Shown: piece by piece, positions 13,571 through 22,041 of the stretch
How positions within the stretch are numbered: position 1 is the stretch's first letter
How the letters are laid out: each line of letters begins with the position of its first letter
Origin: Paenibacillus sp. Root444D2
Lineage (GTDB): Bacteria; Bacillota; Bacilli; Paenibacillales; NBRC-103111
DNA: 42,161 nucleotides
Direction of reading: 5' to 3'
Assembly (NCBI RefSeq): GCF_001426375.1
Contig: NZ_LMEO01000050.1
Span: forward strand, 875,179 to 917,339
Notes under the pieces: model-generated
Seen by the model: the letters and a program-made list of their open reading frames with translations, nothing else
What the model was told of the DNA's origin: nothing
Database searches by the model: none
Translations under genes and position numbers: made by a program

Positions 13571-14557
13571 TTAGGTATGGAGTTCACTCACAATTCCGAA
13601 TTCATAGCCTTTCTTCTTGATCTCTTTACAGATACGAGACAGCGCCTGCATATTTTCTAAAGATCCCTGATGCATCAATATCACATTGCCGTCATGCAAA
13701 TTATTCATAATATCATTGTATGGATCTTCTGCCCCGTTGGCTCTTGGTTCCCAATCCCGCATAGCTGTAGACCAGAATACAGAGGTATAGCCCATACTGG
13801 ATACTAAGTTCAAGTTATGTAGATTGTAATGTCCATAAGGAAAGCGGAAATATTTCTCGACTTCTTTACCCGTAATCTTTTTATATAAAGCTTCAAAATC
13901 CGTAATTTCTTTTCTAATTTGATCATCAGACATGTCATTAAAGTCGTTATGTGTCATCGTGTGATTGGCAATGAAATGACCATCAGCTACGAGCTTTTTC
14001 AAATAATCCGGATTTTTTTTAATGTTATTGCCCGAAATAAAGAAATTCGCTTTCACATCGTTTTCTTTCAACGATTTAAGCATAAGATCGACTTCAATCA
14101 AGGGTCCTCCAGCATCGATCGTTAAATAAACCTTTTTGCCGGTCCCAACCCAAACTGCTTTCTGGTCGGCCGTGAAGGATTTTGTTTCTTTTGGAAAATC
14201 AGGAACTTGCCCCGTTTTCTTTTTCATGTAATACCAGGAATAAGGCACGCGATCGCCAGTCACTGACTTCGTTTTGGAAAAGTTGCCTACCACTGCTGGT
14301 TTTGTTGTTGCAGTTGGCTCTGGAGCCGTTGTTGGCTTCGGTGTCGCACTGGGAACTGGTGTAGATTGAGGTGTGGGTATGGGTTTAACAGTTGATTTAG
14401 GAGTTGGAGTTGGAGTCGCCGCTGCACTTGTTGTTGCTTGTGGCGTAGTATTTTGAGCTTGACTCGAGTCTGGGGATAACAGGCTTTTGTCTGCACAACC
14501 GATCAATGTTGCGCTTAGAACGATCAGTAGTGCAGCACTTTTAGTAATTGGCTTCAT
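13571..14557 (-). CDS. PdaA-like polysaccharide deacetylase lipoprotein
   Basis: 328 residues. A lipobox (LIGC, Cys21) follows a signal peptide, so it is a membrane-anchored extracellular lipoprotein. Residues about 30-100 are a Thr/Pro/Ala-rich linker (PTPTPKSTVKPIPTPQ-like). The NodB domain follows: TIDAGGP (Asp148, in place of the usual TFDDG), the zinc pair in ANHTMTHND, FRFPYGHYN and VFWSTAMRDWEP, closing with ILMHQG. FWS-DW and the single-Asp motif resemble PdaA, which makes muramic delta-lactam in spore cortex. GAGGTG precedes the ATG. Cortex or vegetative wall modification are both possible. Bases 13453-13570 hold no gene. Confidence 0.88.
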   Translation of the reverse strand: MKPITKSAALLIVLSATLIGCADKSLLSPDSSQAQNTTPQATTSAAATPTPTPKSTVKPIPTPQSTPVPSATPKPTTAPEPTATTKPAVVGNFSKTKSVTGDRVPYSWYYMKKKTGQVPDFPKETKSFTADQKAVWVGTGKKVYLTIDAGGPLIEVDLMLKSLKENDVKANFFISGNNIKKNPDYLKKLVADGHFIANHTMTHNDFNDMSDDQIRKEITDFEALYKKITGKEVEKYFRFPYGHYNLHNLNLVSSMGYTSVFWSTAMRDWEPRANGAEDPYNDIMNNLHDGNVILMHQGSLENMQALSRICKEIKKKGYEFGIVSELHT

Positions 14558-14643
14558 CGTAGCACCTCGTTTTGGAATGAATACTCACGCATTCATTTCG
14601 ACAGCGCTAGACAAATTCCCTGCCTATTCTAGGTAAACGGTGT

Positions 14644-15063
14644 TTATTTCGTAGCTCGATACGTCATAAATTGAAGAATGGTGATGAGAATAAAGGCTGT
14701 TCCGGCAAGCATAGGAATCGTGATGAAGCCCAGCCAGTTCAAGTAATCCACATCACATGGAATAGGGCCGCAGCTTGTTGCTGATTCGTGAAATACACCC
14801 GATTGCAGCAGAACATGGTAGATAGAAATACAAGCTCCCCAGATGGTCAGCGGCAGCACATAGATCGTTAATTTGTAGTCTCTGCGCACGGCTGCAATTC
14901 CTAAAAGGACAACTAATGGATACATAAGAATGCGTTGATACCAACATAATTTACAAGGAATAAAGTTCATAATCTCTGAGAAATACAAGCTTCCTAATGT
15001 AGCTATTAATGCTAGAAGCCATGATAGGTGCATGCCATTATCTCGTAACCATTTGTTTGACAT
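14644..15063 (-). CDS. bdbC: DsbB-family disulfide oxidoreductase
   Basis: 139 residues with four transmembrane segments. The first periplasm-side pair is Cys37/Cys40 in IPCKLCWYQRI, and the second is Cys98/Cys103 in SCGPIPC, the full DsbB/BdbC set. Such enzymes reoxidise a thioredoxin-like partner (BdbD) by passing electrons to menaquinone. No bdbD is present in the window, which is unusual because the two are often adjacent. The start may be ATG 15063 or TTG 15066; AAAGGGGGG lies upstream of both. Short (139 residues), as in other Gram-positive members. Confidence 0.92.
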   Translation of the reverse strand: MSNKWLRDNGMHLSWLLALIATLGSLYFSEIMNFIPCKLCWYQRILMYPLVVLLGIAAVRRDYKLTIYVLPLTIWGACISIYHVLLQSGVFHESATSCGPIPCDVDYLNWLGFITIPMLAGTAFILITILQFMTYRATK

Positions 15064-15127
15064 CAAATCTCGTCCCCCCCTTTCCCTTATTATAAAAAAA
15101 TTGAGAAAGGAAGTCTAACAAGAACGA

Positions 15128-15163
15128 AAAATAGCCAAGCAGACATCAACAAGCCTGCTTGGC
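15128..15163 (-). terminator. intrinsic terminator of the GH15-glucose dehydrogenase operon
   Basis: GCCAAGCAG (15134-15142) pairs with CTGCTTGGC (15155-15163); on the minus strand TATTTTTCGTT follows. It lies just after the dehydrogenase stop. Confidence 0.75.
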
Positions 15164-15171
15164 CACTTCCA

Positions 15172-16335
15172 TTAAACGGAGAAGCTATACACCACTTCAT
15201 TCGTTTGTTTCACGAGATCAACCCACTGTTCCACGGGAACAATATCCACAACGGCTTTGATCGGTATGGTTTTAAAATCCAGCTTTGGCACGTCCTCCAA
15301 AGTCATCCGATTCGTAACCAAGCGGTCGAGCCAGCCTGGAAACTGCTTCTCCATTTGCTGTAAGCGGTAAATGGCGGTCTCGAAATCTTTGCGCGAAGCG
15401 TTAACCGAGCCGATTACGCACTTATTCTCCAGCACCATGCTCTGGTTGAGCATGTCGGATGAAATCTCCAGCTTACGATCCGCTGGCGTAACACCAAGCA
15501 GCGCCAATACACCGTTCGGCGCTAGAACAGACATGGCCTCGAAGGCTAGCGGGCTGTAACCCGTGCATTCGAGGATCAAATCTATCGGCTTGCCGAGACC
15601 CTCGGCATAAGCCGTCATGGTCGCCGCGCTGCTGCTGTCAGCGCCGGCCTCCTTAAATACACCTCCGCTGTCCTTCACAAGCTGCGCTTGCAGACTGTCC
15701 TGCGGAGATTTGGACCAGACATACGCTTCCAGCCCCAGCAGGCGGCAGGTCATCGCAGCGAGCAAACCAAGCGGTCCAGACCCGAGTATGAGCGCTGTTC
15801 TCGGCTCCCAGATCAAACGCTGCTGGACCCGCAGCACTTGATCCCAAACTTTCTCAACGATGCTCTGCGGCTCGACTAACACCCCATGCCTCAGCAGTCC
15901 CTTCGGCACCTGAACCAAATATCGACCTTCCTCTTTGTAATACTCGGAGAGGAAGCCGTGAGCCCCTTTAATGCCCCGTTCTACAAACTCGCCGGTCTGA
16001 CAAAAATCTGAATGTCCATTGCGGCAATTGACGCAGCTTTGATTTCTGCAAGGCCGTCTGACAATTGCGGTTACAAGATCCCCTAGCTGGAATCCACTTT
16101 CCGCTCCAGCTTCAGTCACAACCCCTAGCGACTCATGCCCGGTGGTCAAATCATCTTCGCCTTCGGGCGGAACGCCGTATTTCTCTTGTAGAATTTCCTT
16201 GTCTGTACCATCCAGCCCAACTGCAAGCACCTTTACAATGACTTCTTGAGGCGCTGAAATCACGGGGTTCTTCACATCTTCAAGCTGAATAGTCGGGTTC
16301 CCCTGTCGAAGCTGCTTGACGCGAATTGCCTTCAT
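15172..16335 (-). CDS. glucose 1-dehydrogenase (zinc-dependent, archaeal-type MDR family)
   Basis: 387 residues from the ATG at 16335 (GGAGAGGAAG upstream; a TTG at 16353 is unlikely). It matches zinc glucose dehydrogenases: VGLDGTDKEI...GVPPEGEDDLTTGHESLGVV, the structural-zinc cysteines CRNQSCVNCRNGHSDFC, the NAD(P) site ALILGSGPLGLLAAM, and the Glu in LVEPQSIVEKVWDQ. The catalytic-zinc Cys is Asp in GLDGTD, as in haloarchaeal glucose dehydrogenase, so this is a known variant, not a defect. It oxidises glucose to gluconolactone with NAD(P) in the cytoplasm. It follows the GH15 gene by 18 bases, so the two form an operon. Confidence 0.87.
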   Translation of the reverse strand: MKAIRVKQLRQGNPTIQLEDVKNPVISAPQEVIVKVLAVGLDGTDKEILQEKYGVPPEGEDDLTTGHESLGVVTEAGAESGFQLGDLVTAIVRRPCRNQSCVNCRNGHSDFCQTGEFVERGIKGAHGFLSEYYKEEGRYLVQVPKGLLRHGVLVEPQSIVEKVWDQVLRVQQRLIWEPRTALILGSGPLGLLAAMTCRLLGLEAYVWSKSPQDSLQAQLVKDSGGVFKEAGADSSSAATMTAYAEGLGKPIDLILECTGYSPLAFEAMSVLAPNGVLALLGVTPADRKLEISSDMLNQSMVLENKCVIGSVNASRKDFETAIYRLQQMEKQFPGWLDRLVTNRMTLEDVPKLDFKTIPIKAVVDIVPVEQWVDLVKQTNEVVYSFSV

Positions 16336-16353
16336 TACTTCCTCTCCTTCCAA

Positions 16354-18390
16354 CTAATGAACGACGGGTTCCAGTACTTTATCCTCACTCGCATCAACGG
16401 CTTGCTTCGTTCCCTTCGAGGTCAATAATTTTAATTTCGATAAATACTCTTGCGTCACCTTAATAAAGGAAGCATGTGACCATGTCAATGGTGAAACGGA
16501 CATAGGCTCTCCTGTGAAAGGATGCACTTGCTCAGCCATCACGCCTGAAGGCGCAGCATGTAGAATAGCCCAACGCATCAATTTTTCCGCTTCCAACAAG
16601 TCCTGAACGGTTTTGGCAGATGCAACCAGCCATTCTGCGTACCAAAGGGTACATATGAACCAAGGATTGCCCGGTACCTTAGCTACGTCATTGGTAACTT
16701 GGTGATAATAGTCGTTCTCATAACGGGCGATACCGCCGATATCGGTATGTACCCACAATTTTTCTTTCAGAATCTTCATCGTTGCCACAATCCGCGGATC
16801 TTCAAGCTCAAACAAGCCGAAGTCAAATAGTGCATACATACTCATATCGAGTGTGTAGTCCGGCACATACGTATTTTGCTCGTAATTCCAATATAAAGCC
16901 CGCAAAAAGCGGTTCTGATCGGGTGCATACAGATGCTGTTCGGCTGCTTTCTTCACTTGACCTGCGATATCTGCATAGTAGATGGAGCGAACTTTATCCT
17001 GATGATATTCGGCAAAACGTGCTGCTGCTATAAGACCGGCGTAGACCGATGATACTGTGAAGGCTAGTACGCCATAACGTTCTTCCCAGAGGTCATAGGA
17101 TGGCAAAGGAAGTCCGGAAGCATCCCGGTATCGAACGAGAAAGTCAGCTGCGGGCTTCACAAATTTCTCATAATCCTCACGTGAGTTCTCTATCGTCCCA
17201 GCCAGCTTATGGTGATGCCACAACGTATACAGCACGAGGGCTGTCTCATCTTCTTGAATCGCAAGCTGCTTATTCCCCCGGCTATCCACCCAGGGATGCC
17301 AGCTCGAGCCTACCGAACTGTCGGGGTTATATTTGTGCATGAGATAGCCTTCAGGCGTTAGCACCTTTATACAAAAATCGAAAAATTTCCTAGATAATTC
17401 GTAATACCCTGCCCTGTCTAGCGCATGTGACACCAAAGCGCCATCACGTGGCCACATATACGAGTATGTATCCTTGGCAAATTTCAAAATATCAGAATCA
17501 TTCGCCGCAATAATGGCGCCTCGGTTGTCGACGTTTGTTCTGGTAATCAACAAGCATCGCTTATAAAATGATTCCAAATCAGGCTTCAGCAGTGATAGCT
17601 GGTGGGCATCCTGATTCACCCATTTCACCCAATGATCGTGAGTTCGTTGTAATAACTTTTGCGGGGTTGCTGTGCGAAGTAATCGCTCTAAACGTTCAAC
17701 CTCCTGCTTTGCGCGCCCAAAACAGACCCAGAACCAAGCATCTTTCGCGCTCTTTGGCGGTAGCTTCATCGTCAATTCAATCACACCGTCAACGGATCCC
17801 TGCGCGATTGGATTACCGCCTAGATGACCATCCTCAGCATCACGCCATGTTCCCTCCAGACCATGAATCCCTTTTTGTCCCGTAGCATAACCGCTAGGCA
17901 TTGCTTTCTCGGCATCTGGAGACAAGCAAGATAGTGACATATATCGATGACCCTTATAAAATAAAAGTGAATTCAGCTCAGGATCATAATAAATCGTATC
18001 TCCGACGCCATTTCCATAGATTTGGAGATCCAAATGAAAATACAATTTGATTTCTCTTTCCACATCGAAGCGGTTTTCTACCTTCACCTTGCGCAAAAAC
18101 ACATTCTGCTGTACATCGACCCCATCACGAATAACGAAGCCCAGACCTAACCTTTCATGAGCACAATCAGCGTTAGTAACAAGCGAATCTTCCAAATAAT
18201 TGAGCTTTTTTGATACCTCTGGATCGTCAATCCAGAAGAATCCTTCCGGACACCAAATGCCAAAATGTGAAAGATGATCACTAGATTGATTCTCTTGACC
18301 TACTAAAGGGTAATACATGTCACGAATATTATAAGCAGCGTCGAAATTAATGAGTACATTCCCGTTTCCTATGGGTAAATCTCTTGCCAT
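16354..18390 (-). CDS. glycoside hydrolase family 15 protein (glucoamylase/trehalase type), intracellular
   Basis: 678 residues from the ATG at 18390 (AAAGAGG upstream). The N-terminal 280 residues are the beta-sandwich typical of prokaryotic GH15 (MARDLPIGNGNVLINFDAAYNIRDMYYPLVGQ). The (alpha/alpha)6 barrel then shows YSYMWPRDGALV, the general acid region YDLWEERYG (Glu436 or Glu437), DYTLDMSMYALFDFGLF, and the general base region GVMAEQVHPFTGEP (Glu620). There is no signal peptide, so it acts inside the cell, releasing glucose from an alpha-glucoside (maltooligosaccharide, trehalose, dextran fragment or similar). Coupled to glucose dehydrogenase; divergent from an XRE-type regulator. Confidence 0.9.
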   Translation of the reverse strand: MARDLPIGNGNVLINFDAAYNIRDMYYPLVGQENQSSDHLSHFGIWCPEGFFWIDDPEVSKKLNYLEDSLVTNADCAHERLGLGFVIRDGVDVQQNVFLRKVKVENRFDVEREIKLYFHLDLQIYGNGVGDTIYYDPELNSLLFYKGHRYMSLSCLSPDAEKAMPSGYATGQKGIHGLEGTWRDAEDGHLGGNPIAQGSVDGVIELTMKLPPKSAKDAWFWVCFGRAKQEVERLERLLRTATPQKLLQRTHDHWVKWVNQDAHQLSLLKPDLESFYKRCLLITRTNVDNRGAIIAANDSDILKFAKDTYSYMWPRDGALVSHALDRAGYYELSRKFFDFCIKVLTPEGYLMHKYNPDSSVGSSWHPWVDSRGNKQLAIQEDETALVLYTLWHHHKLAGTIENSREDYEKFVKPAADFLVRYRDASGLPLPSYDLWEERYGVLAFTVSSVYAGLIAAARFAEYHQDKVRSIYYADIAGQVKKAAEQHLYAPDQNRFLRALYWNYEQNTYVPDYTLDMSMYALFDFGLFELEDPRIVATMKILKEKLWVHTDIGGIARYENDYYHQVTNDVAKVPGNPWFICTLWYAEWLVASAKTVQDLLEAEKLMRWAILHAAPSGVMAEQVHPFTGEPMSVSPLTWSHASFIKVTQEYLSKLKLLTSKGTKQAVDASEDKVLEPVVH

Positions 18391-18562
18391 GCCATCAGCC
18401 TCTTTCCAAGATATTGCTACTAATTTACCAATTTGAGTGCTTAAATATGCACGCGGCGGTTCTTGGCTGGGTTTTGAGGTAATTGGCACCAATTCGCGCC
18501 TTAAATATGTTCATTTCGTTCGAATTCATTTACAATTAAAACATATGGAGGGATACGTTATT

Positions 18563-19222
18563 ATGAAACAATTTGAAGGATTCGGTAAATTTTTGGAAAG
18601 CTTGCGGGGTAAGATGTCTTTGCGTGAAGCGGCCCATAAAAGCGGACTTTCACATGCCTACATCAGAGATCTTGAACTAGAGCGGAATCGTTCCACCAAT
18701 GAGAAAATCAAACCCTCACCTGTCACGCTGAAAAAGCTGTCGGATGCCTACAACTTTTCATATACAGAACTTATGGAGAAGGCCGGGTATCTCGAAAAAG
18801 AGGACGTCCATGCCATCAATGAGCAGGAGCTAGTCCCTATGTCGGATACACTGTTTATCGAAGTCAGTACGAAGGAAATTACGTACCATACACGAATTGG
18901 CAAAGTTAGCCGAAGTGTAAATTCATTACTGGATTTCAGTCATTTCCTAGATAAGCTTGAAGAGCAAGGATTTAAGAAGATGGATACCGACTTATTCGTC
19001 AACCTAAATCATGTGCAGAAATACATCGAAAAAGAAGGAAAACTCTATTTCGATCCTCTAGGAGTCAGCAAATTTGTCATTATCGCTGCGATTCGTCAGA
19101 AGAAATACCATGATTTAATCGTCCGCAGTGTAGCAAATAACACAGGAATGGGATTAGAGTTTCAATACGACCGTAACTCCGCAACGGATTCACTTTTCCA
19201 GGCTTTAAAGCGGCATATTTAA
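18563..19222 (+). CDS. XRE-type helix-turn-helix regulator with LytTR-like C-terminal domain
   Basis: 219 residues from the ATG at 18563 (GGAGGG 10-11 bases upstream; ATG 18545 is an alternative). Residues 7-75 form a Cro/CI helix-turn-helix: FGKFLESLRGKMSLREAAHKSGLSHAYIRDLELERN...VTLKKLSDAYNFSYTELMEKAGYL. Residues about 95-165 (TLFIEVSTKEITYHTRIGKVSRSVNSLLDFSHFLDKLEEQGFKKMDTDLFVNLNHVQKYIEKEGKLYF) follow the LytTR DNA-binding pattern, including the VNLNHVQ core. Two DNA-binding folds in one protein is unusual. It is divergent from the GH15 gene and directly precedes the 113-bp repeat array. The LytTR call is mine by eye. Confidence 0.75.
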   Translation: MKQFEGFGKFLESLRGKMSLREAAHKSGLSHAYIRDLELERNRSTNEKIKPSPVTLKKLSDAYNFSYTELMEKAGYLEKEDVHAINEQELVPMSDTLFIEVSTKEITYHTRIGKVSRSVNSLLDFSHFLDKLEEQGFKKMDTDLFVNLNHVQKYIEKEGKLYFDPLGVSKFVIIAAIRQKKYHDLIVRSVANNTGMGLEFQYDRNSATDSLFQALKRHI

Positions 19223-19314
19223 GAATACGAAGGATAAAGGGACGAGCGCGTTTGTAAGAAAACCCTTGCCATTAGCAAGGTCCTTCGACTATCAGCCCCT
19301 ACCAGCTACTTGGA

Positions 19315-19653
19315 CATCTGTAACGATGAATATCATCGTTCCAGCACGCGATAGCAAGGAAGAGCCTTCTGTAACGATGTGAAACATCGTTACATGCTGC
19401 ACGCAGCGTGGGAGCCAGCACTGTTTTCATCTGCAACGATGAATATCATCGTTACACCGCGCGATAGCAAGGAAGAGCCTTCTGTAACGATGTAAAACAT
19501 CGTTACATGTTGCACGCAGCGCGGGAGCCAGCACTGTTTTCATCTGCAACGATGAATATCATCGTTCCAGCGCGCGATAGCTCGGCGGAGCCTTCTGTAA
19601 CGATGTAAAACATCGTTACATGCTGCACGCAGGCGGGAAGCCAGCACTGTTTT
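19315..19653. repeat. three tandem 113-bp repeats, each with two nested hairpins
   Basis: Units start at 19315, 19428 and 19541, exactly 113 bases apart; a fourth begins at 19654 and decays after about 15 bases. Each unit holds hairpin A, AACGATGA-ATA-TCATCGTT (19322-19340, 19435-19453, 19548-19566), and hairpin B with 11-base arms TGTAACGATGT and ACATCGTTACA around 3 bases (19370-19394, 19483-19507, 19596-19620). A GCTGCACGCAGC-like third stem follows B. All six hairpins share the AACGATG/CATCGTT core, so cross-pairing is possible. Units are about 90% alike, with differences in the GC-rich linkers. No convincing protein is encoded. CCTTGC/GCAAGG at 19264-19280 is a small extra hairpin. Confidence 0.9.
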
Positions 19654-19761
19654 CATCTTCATCGTTTCAAACCATACTCAGCGCGAATATCAGGCCTTAT
19701 CTCACCTGTAATAAAGGGTAACCCCTCGGTCACCCAAAACATATAAATTCTTATCTTACAA

Positions 19762-19812
19762 AAAAAGGAGAAAAGTTCATTCGTTTATGAAACTTTTTCT
19801 CCTTTCTTTTCG
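19762..19812 (+). terminator. intrinsic terminator after the repeat array
   Basis: AAAGGAGAAAAGTT (19764-19777) pairs with AACTTTTTCTCCTTT (19791-19805, one bulge), followed by TTTTCG. It closes a transcript that would include the XRE gene and/or the repeat array, since no other plus-strand gene lies between. Confidence 0.75.
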
Positions 19813-19869
19813 TTTATTTATATGGATGGTTAGATTGATTTTTTGGCAGAGAGGATAGGTAAAGAATAA

Positions 19870-20985
19870 ATGGCTGTACAACAAACCACCTCCCAGCAGT
19901 CTTCTCGTCTAACGAGAGTTAAACGCAAAAGGTCTGCGGGAATGAGCTTTATCGTGTATGGAGTACTTGGGTTTACCTTACTTTCTGTAATGTCCTTATG
20001 TTGGTTTTTCCTAACTTCCTCTGGTTCGAATGTAAGATTAATGATGGCTGACACTTTGATTACAACCCAACACAGGGAGTGGGCCAAATATTTGATAGGA
20101 TCTACAGAATTACAGAAGCGCGTGGAAGCTTATTGGAAGAAGTTCGACGAAATGGGCGATGAGAAAGATAAGGGATTCGTTGAAATTAATCAAAACTCCC
20201 CCCTTGCCCCAGTAGTTGCCAAGAAAGATTTGGTCACGATTGAACCGATTTCGGGTACCAATTTCAAAGGACAGCTCGTCACGATTTCGGATCCGAAAAA
20301 GCTTCGAATTGCCGTACCTGAGAAAGCGGGCAAAGGGGAGAAGGTTTCCTCTATGGTCAAAAGAACCGGAGCAATTCTTGGTGTTAACGGTGGAGGATTC
20401 ATCGACCCCAATTGGGAAGGAAACGGCTTCCAGCCTGAAGGAATTGTTATCTCCGGAGGCAAAATCTTTTATAATGACAAAGGCATGAACGGCACTGTGC
20501 AAGTTGTTGGTATCGATAAAGAAGGCCGCATGATTGCAGGCAAGTACAAGGTTTCCGAGCTTGTGGACATGGGCGTACAGGAAGCTGTTTCGTTCAGCCC
20601 TCGGTTCATTGTGAATGGGGTTGGGCAGATTAAGAGCCAAGCCGATGGTTGGGGAATCGCTCCGCGTACCAGCATGGCGCAGACGAAGGACGGCTCCATT
20701 CTATTCGCTATCATCGATGGCAGACAGAAGCATAGCATCGGAGCAACGCTGTATGATGTACAGCAGATTTTCCTAGAGCATGGAGCTGTAACGGCTGCGA
20801 ATCTAGATGGTGGCGCCTCAACAGTACTCGTTCATAACAATGAGATCATCAACAAGCCATCAAGTGAATACGGGGAACGATACCTCCCTACAGCCTGGCT
20901 TCTCTTCGATCATCCGGAAACAGCGAACATTAAGAACGTTTGGGAAGGTTTAGATATTCGCAAAATTGATCCTTCCAAGTGGTAA
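19870..20985 (+). CDS. phosphodiester glycosidase (NAGPA-domain) membrane-anchored protein
   Basis: 371 residues. A basic N-terminus (RLTRVKRKRS) and one transmembrane segment (FIVYGVLGFTLLSVMSLCWFF, about 27-47) anchor it with the bulk outside. The C-terminal half has the NAGPA pattern (pfam09992): GAILGVNGGGFIDPNWEGNGFQPEGIVISGGK, AVSFSPRFIVNG, APRTSMAQTKDGSILFAIIDGRQKHSIGATLYDVQQIFLEHGAVTAANLDGGASTVLVHN. Related proteins remove or expose sugar phosphodiesters and are often tied to exopolysaccharide or wall polymers; the substrate is unknown. AGAGGATAGG precedes the ATG. Monocistronic, between two terminators. Confidence 0.87.
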   Translation: MAVQQTTSQQSSRLTRVKRKRSAGMSFIVYGVLGFTLLSVMSLCWFFLTSSGSNVRLMMADTLITTQHREWAKYLIGSTELQKRVEAYWKKFDEMGDEKDKGFVEINQNSPLAPVVAKKDLVTIEPISGTNFKGQLVTISDPKKLRIAVPEKAGKGEKVSSMVKRTGAILGVNGGGFIDPNWEGNGFQPEGIVISGGKIFYNDKGMNGTVQVVGIDKEGRMIAGKYKVSELVDMGVQEAVSFSPRFIVNGVGQIKSQADGWGIAPRTSMAQTKDGSILFAIIDGRQKHSIGATLYDVQQIFLEHGAVTAANLDGGASTVLVHNNEIINKPSSEYGERYLPTAWLLFDHPETANIKNVWEGLDIRKIDPSKW

Positions 20986-20986
20986 A

Positions 20987-21032
20987 AGAAAAAGCAGAAA
21001 GCTCTATTTTAAGAGCTTCCTGCTTTTTCTGT
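20987..21032. terminator. bidirectional intrinsic terminator
   Basis: AGAAAAAGCAG (20987-20997) pairs with CTGCTTTTTCT (21020-21030), with an inner AAGCTCT/AGAGCTT stem. Stops of the converging NAGPA and ytxH genes flank it. Confidence 0.85.
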
Positions 21033-21033
21033 T

Positions 21034-21405
21034 TTAACGATTTCCTAGAATGACCAAATCTTCGGCAGCTTCGTTTACTTCTTCATCCGGTGAGTCCAGC
21101 TCTTCGTCACTCTTGGACTCTTTCCAGGAACGAACGGTATCCACAACGTTTACGGCTGTGTCTTTTGCTTTTCCATATAGCTCAGATGTTGTTGTGCTTA
21201 CGGTTTTCGCAACTTCTTGCGTTTTTTGACTTACGTTGCTTGCGATTTGTACCGTTTTGTCGCTAACCACTTGCGCTTGCTCCGCAATGTCACTTCTCAA
21301 TTCACGGCCTGATTTCGGTGCAAACAGAAGCGCAGTTGCCGCTCCGAGTATGCCTCCAACAACCGCACCGATGAGAAGATCTTTACCTTTTCTTTCATTG
21401 GACAT
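21034..21405 (-). CDS. ytxH: YtxH domain protein (general stress family)
   Basis: 123 residues from the ATG at 21405 (AAGGAG upstream). One transmembrane segment with the YtxH signature GKDLLIGAVVGGILGAATALLFAPKSGRELR (7-37), then a helical, Ser/Thr/Lys-rich stretch (VVSDKTVQIASNVSQKTQEVAKTVSTTTSELYGKAKDTAVNVVD) resembling LEA-like repeats, and an acidic tail. In B. subtilis ytxGHJ is a sigma-B stress operon. Here ytxG lies upstream with 14 bases between stop and start; no ytxJ is seen. No clear sigma-B promoter is visible in 21867-22041. Confidence 0.88.
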   Translation of the reverse strand: MSNERKGKDLLIGAVVGGILGAATALLFAPKSGRELRSDIAEQAQVVSDKTVQIASNVSQKTQEVAKTVSTTTSELYGKAKDTAVNVVDTVRSWKESKSDEELDSPDEEVNEAAEDLVILGNR

Positions 21406-21419
21406 GAGAAATCCACTCC

Positions 21420-21866
21420 TTAATTGTCTGATTTGGCATTCCGATACGCTTGCCATCTTTGCCACAGCTCAAATCCCGTCGTTGCCCACTCCATAGCATC
21501 TTGGATTCGCTTCTGGTGGGTATGTACAACCTTTTCCGCACCATGAATCGATTCGTTCATCACACGTGAGGCTTTGCGAAGTGCAGAAGCGACATCCCCT
21601 ATAGCTGCTCCTGCCTTCTCCACAGATTGGATACTGGGCTCTAGTGTAAGTAACTGCATATGCACCTCTTCGGTGAGCAGCCCTACCTTCGTCATCAACT
21701 GCTCCGCTTGCTCTGCAGTCTCAGCTAAGTTCTTCCTAGCTTGAGCAGCCGTATCGCCCAACTTGCCTAGTATCTGCACAATGGTAATCAACATGCGAAT
21801 GGCAAAGCCGACGAGCACGATGAAAGCAACTGCTGAACTGACGATACTTATCTCTATCCATGTCAT
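21420..21866 (-). CDS. ytxG: DUF948 domain protein (YtxG-like)
   Basis: 148 residues from the ATG at 21866, with AGGAGG eight bases upstream (a GTG at 21875 overlaps that site and is rejected). One N-terminal transmembrane helix (IEISIVSSAVAFIVLVGFAIRMLITIVQIL) is followed by the DUF948 helical region (LGDTAAQARKNLAETAEQAEQLMTKVGLLTEEVHMQLLTLEPSIQSVEKAGAAIGDVASALRKASRVM), probably a long coiled coil in the cytoplasm. Forms an operon with ytxH. Role in general stress is known only by association. Confidence 0.85.
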   Translation of the reverse strand: MTWIEISIVSSAVAFIVLVGFAIRMLITIVQILGKLGDTAAQARKNLAETAEQAEQLMTKVGLLTEEVHMQLLTLEPSIQSVEKAGAAIGDVASALRKASRVMNESIHGAEKVVHTHQKRIQDAMEWATTGFELWQRWQAYRNAKSDN

Positions 21867-22041
21867 GACGGGCACCTCCTGGGAGCTAATAACGGTGAGG
21901 TTTGATGACGGCTTCTAGACGAATGCCTATGATTTACTACAGTATAGGTAGGAGCAGCTTGTTTTGACACAAAAAGCTGGAAAAATTTCTGAGACCTGTC
22001 ATAATGAAAACAAATCAAACTAGAACACTTGGAGGATTAAG

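Noticed and set aside
19315..19653. CRISPR or protein-coding tandem repeat
   Set aside because: The whole 113-base unit repeats, including the linkers, so there are no unique spacers; period 113 is not a multiple of three and no frame stays open across units.
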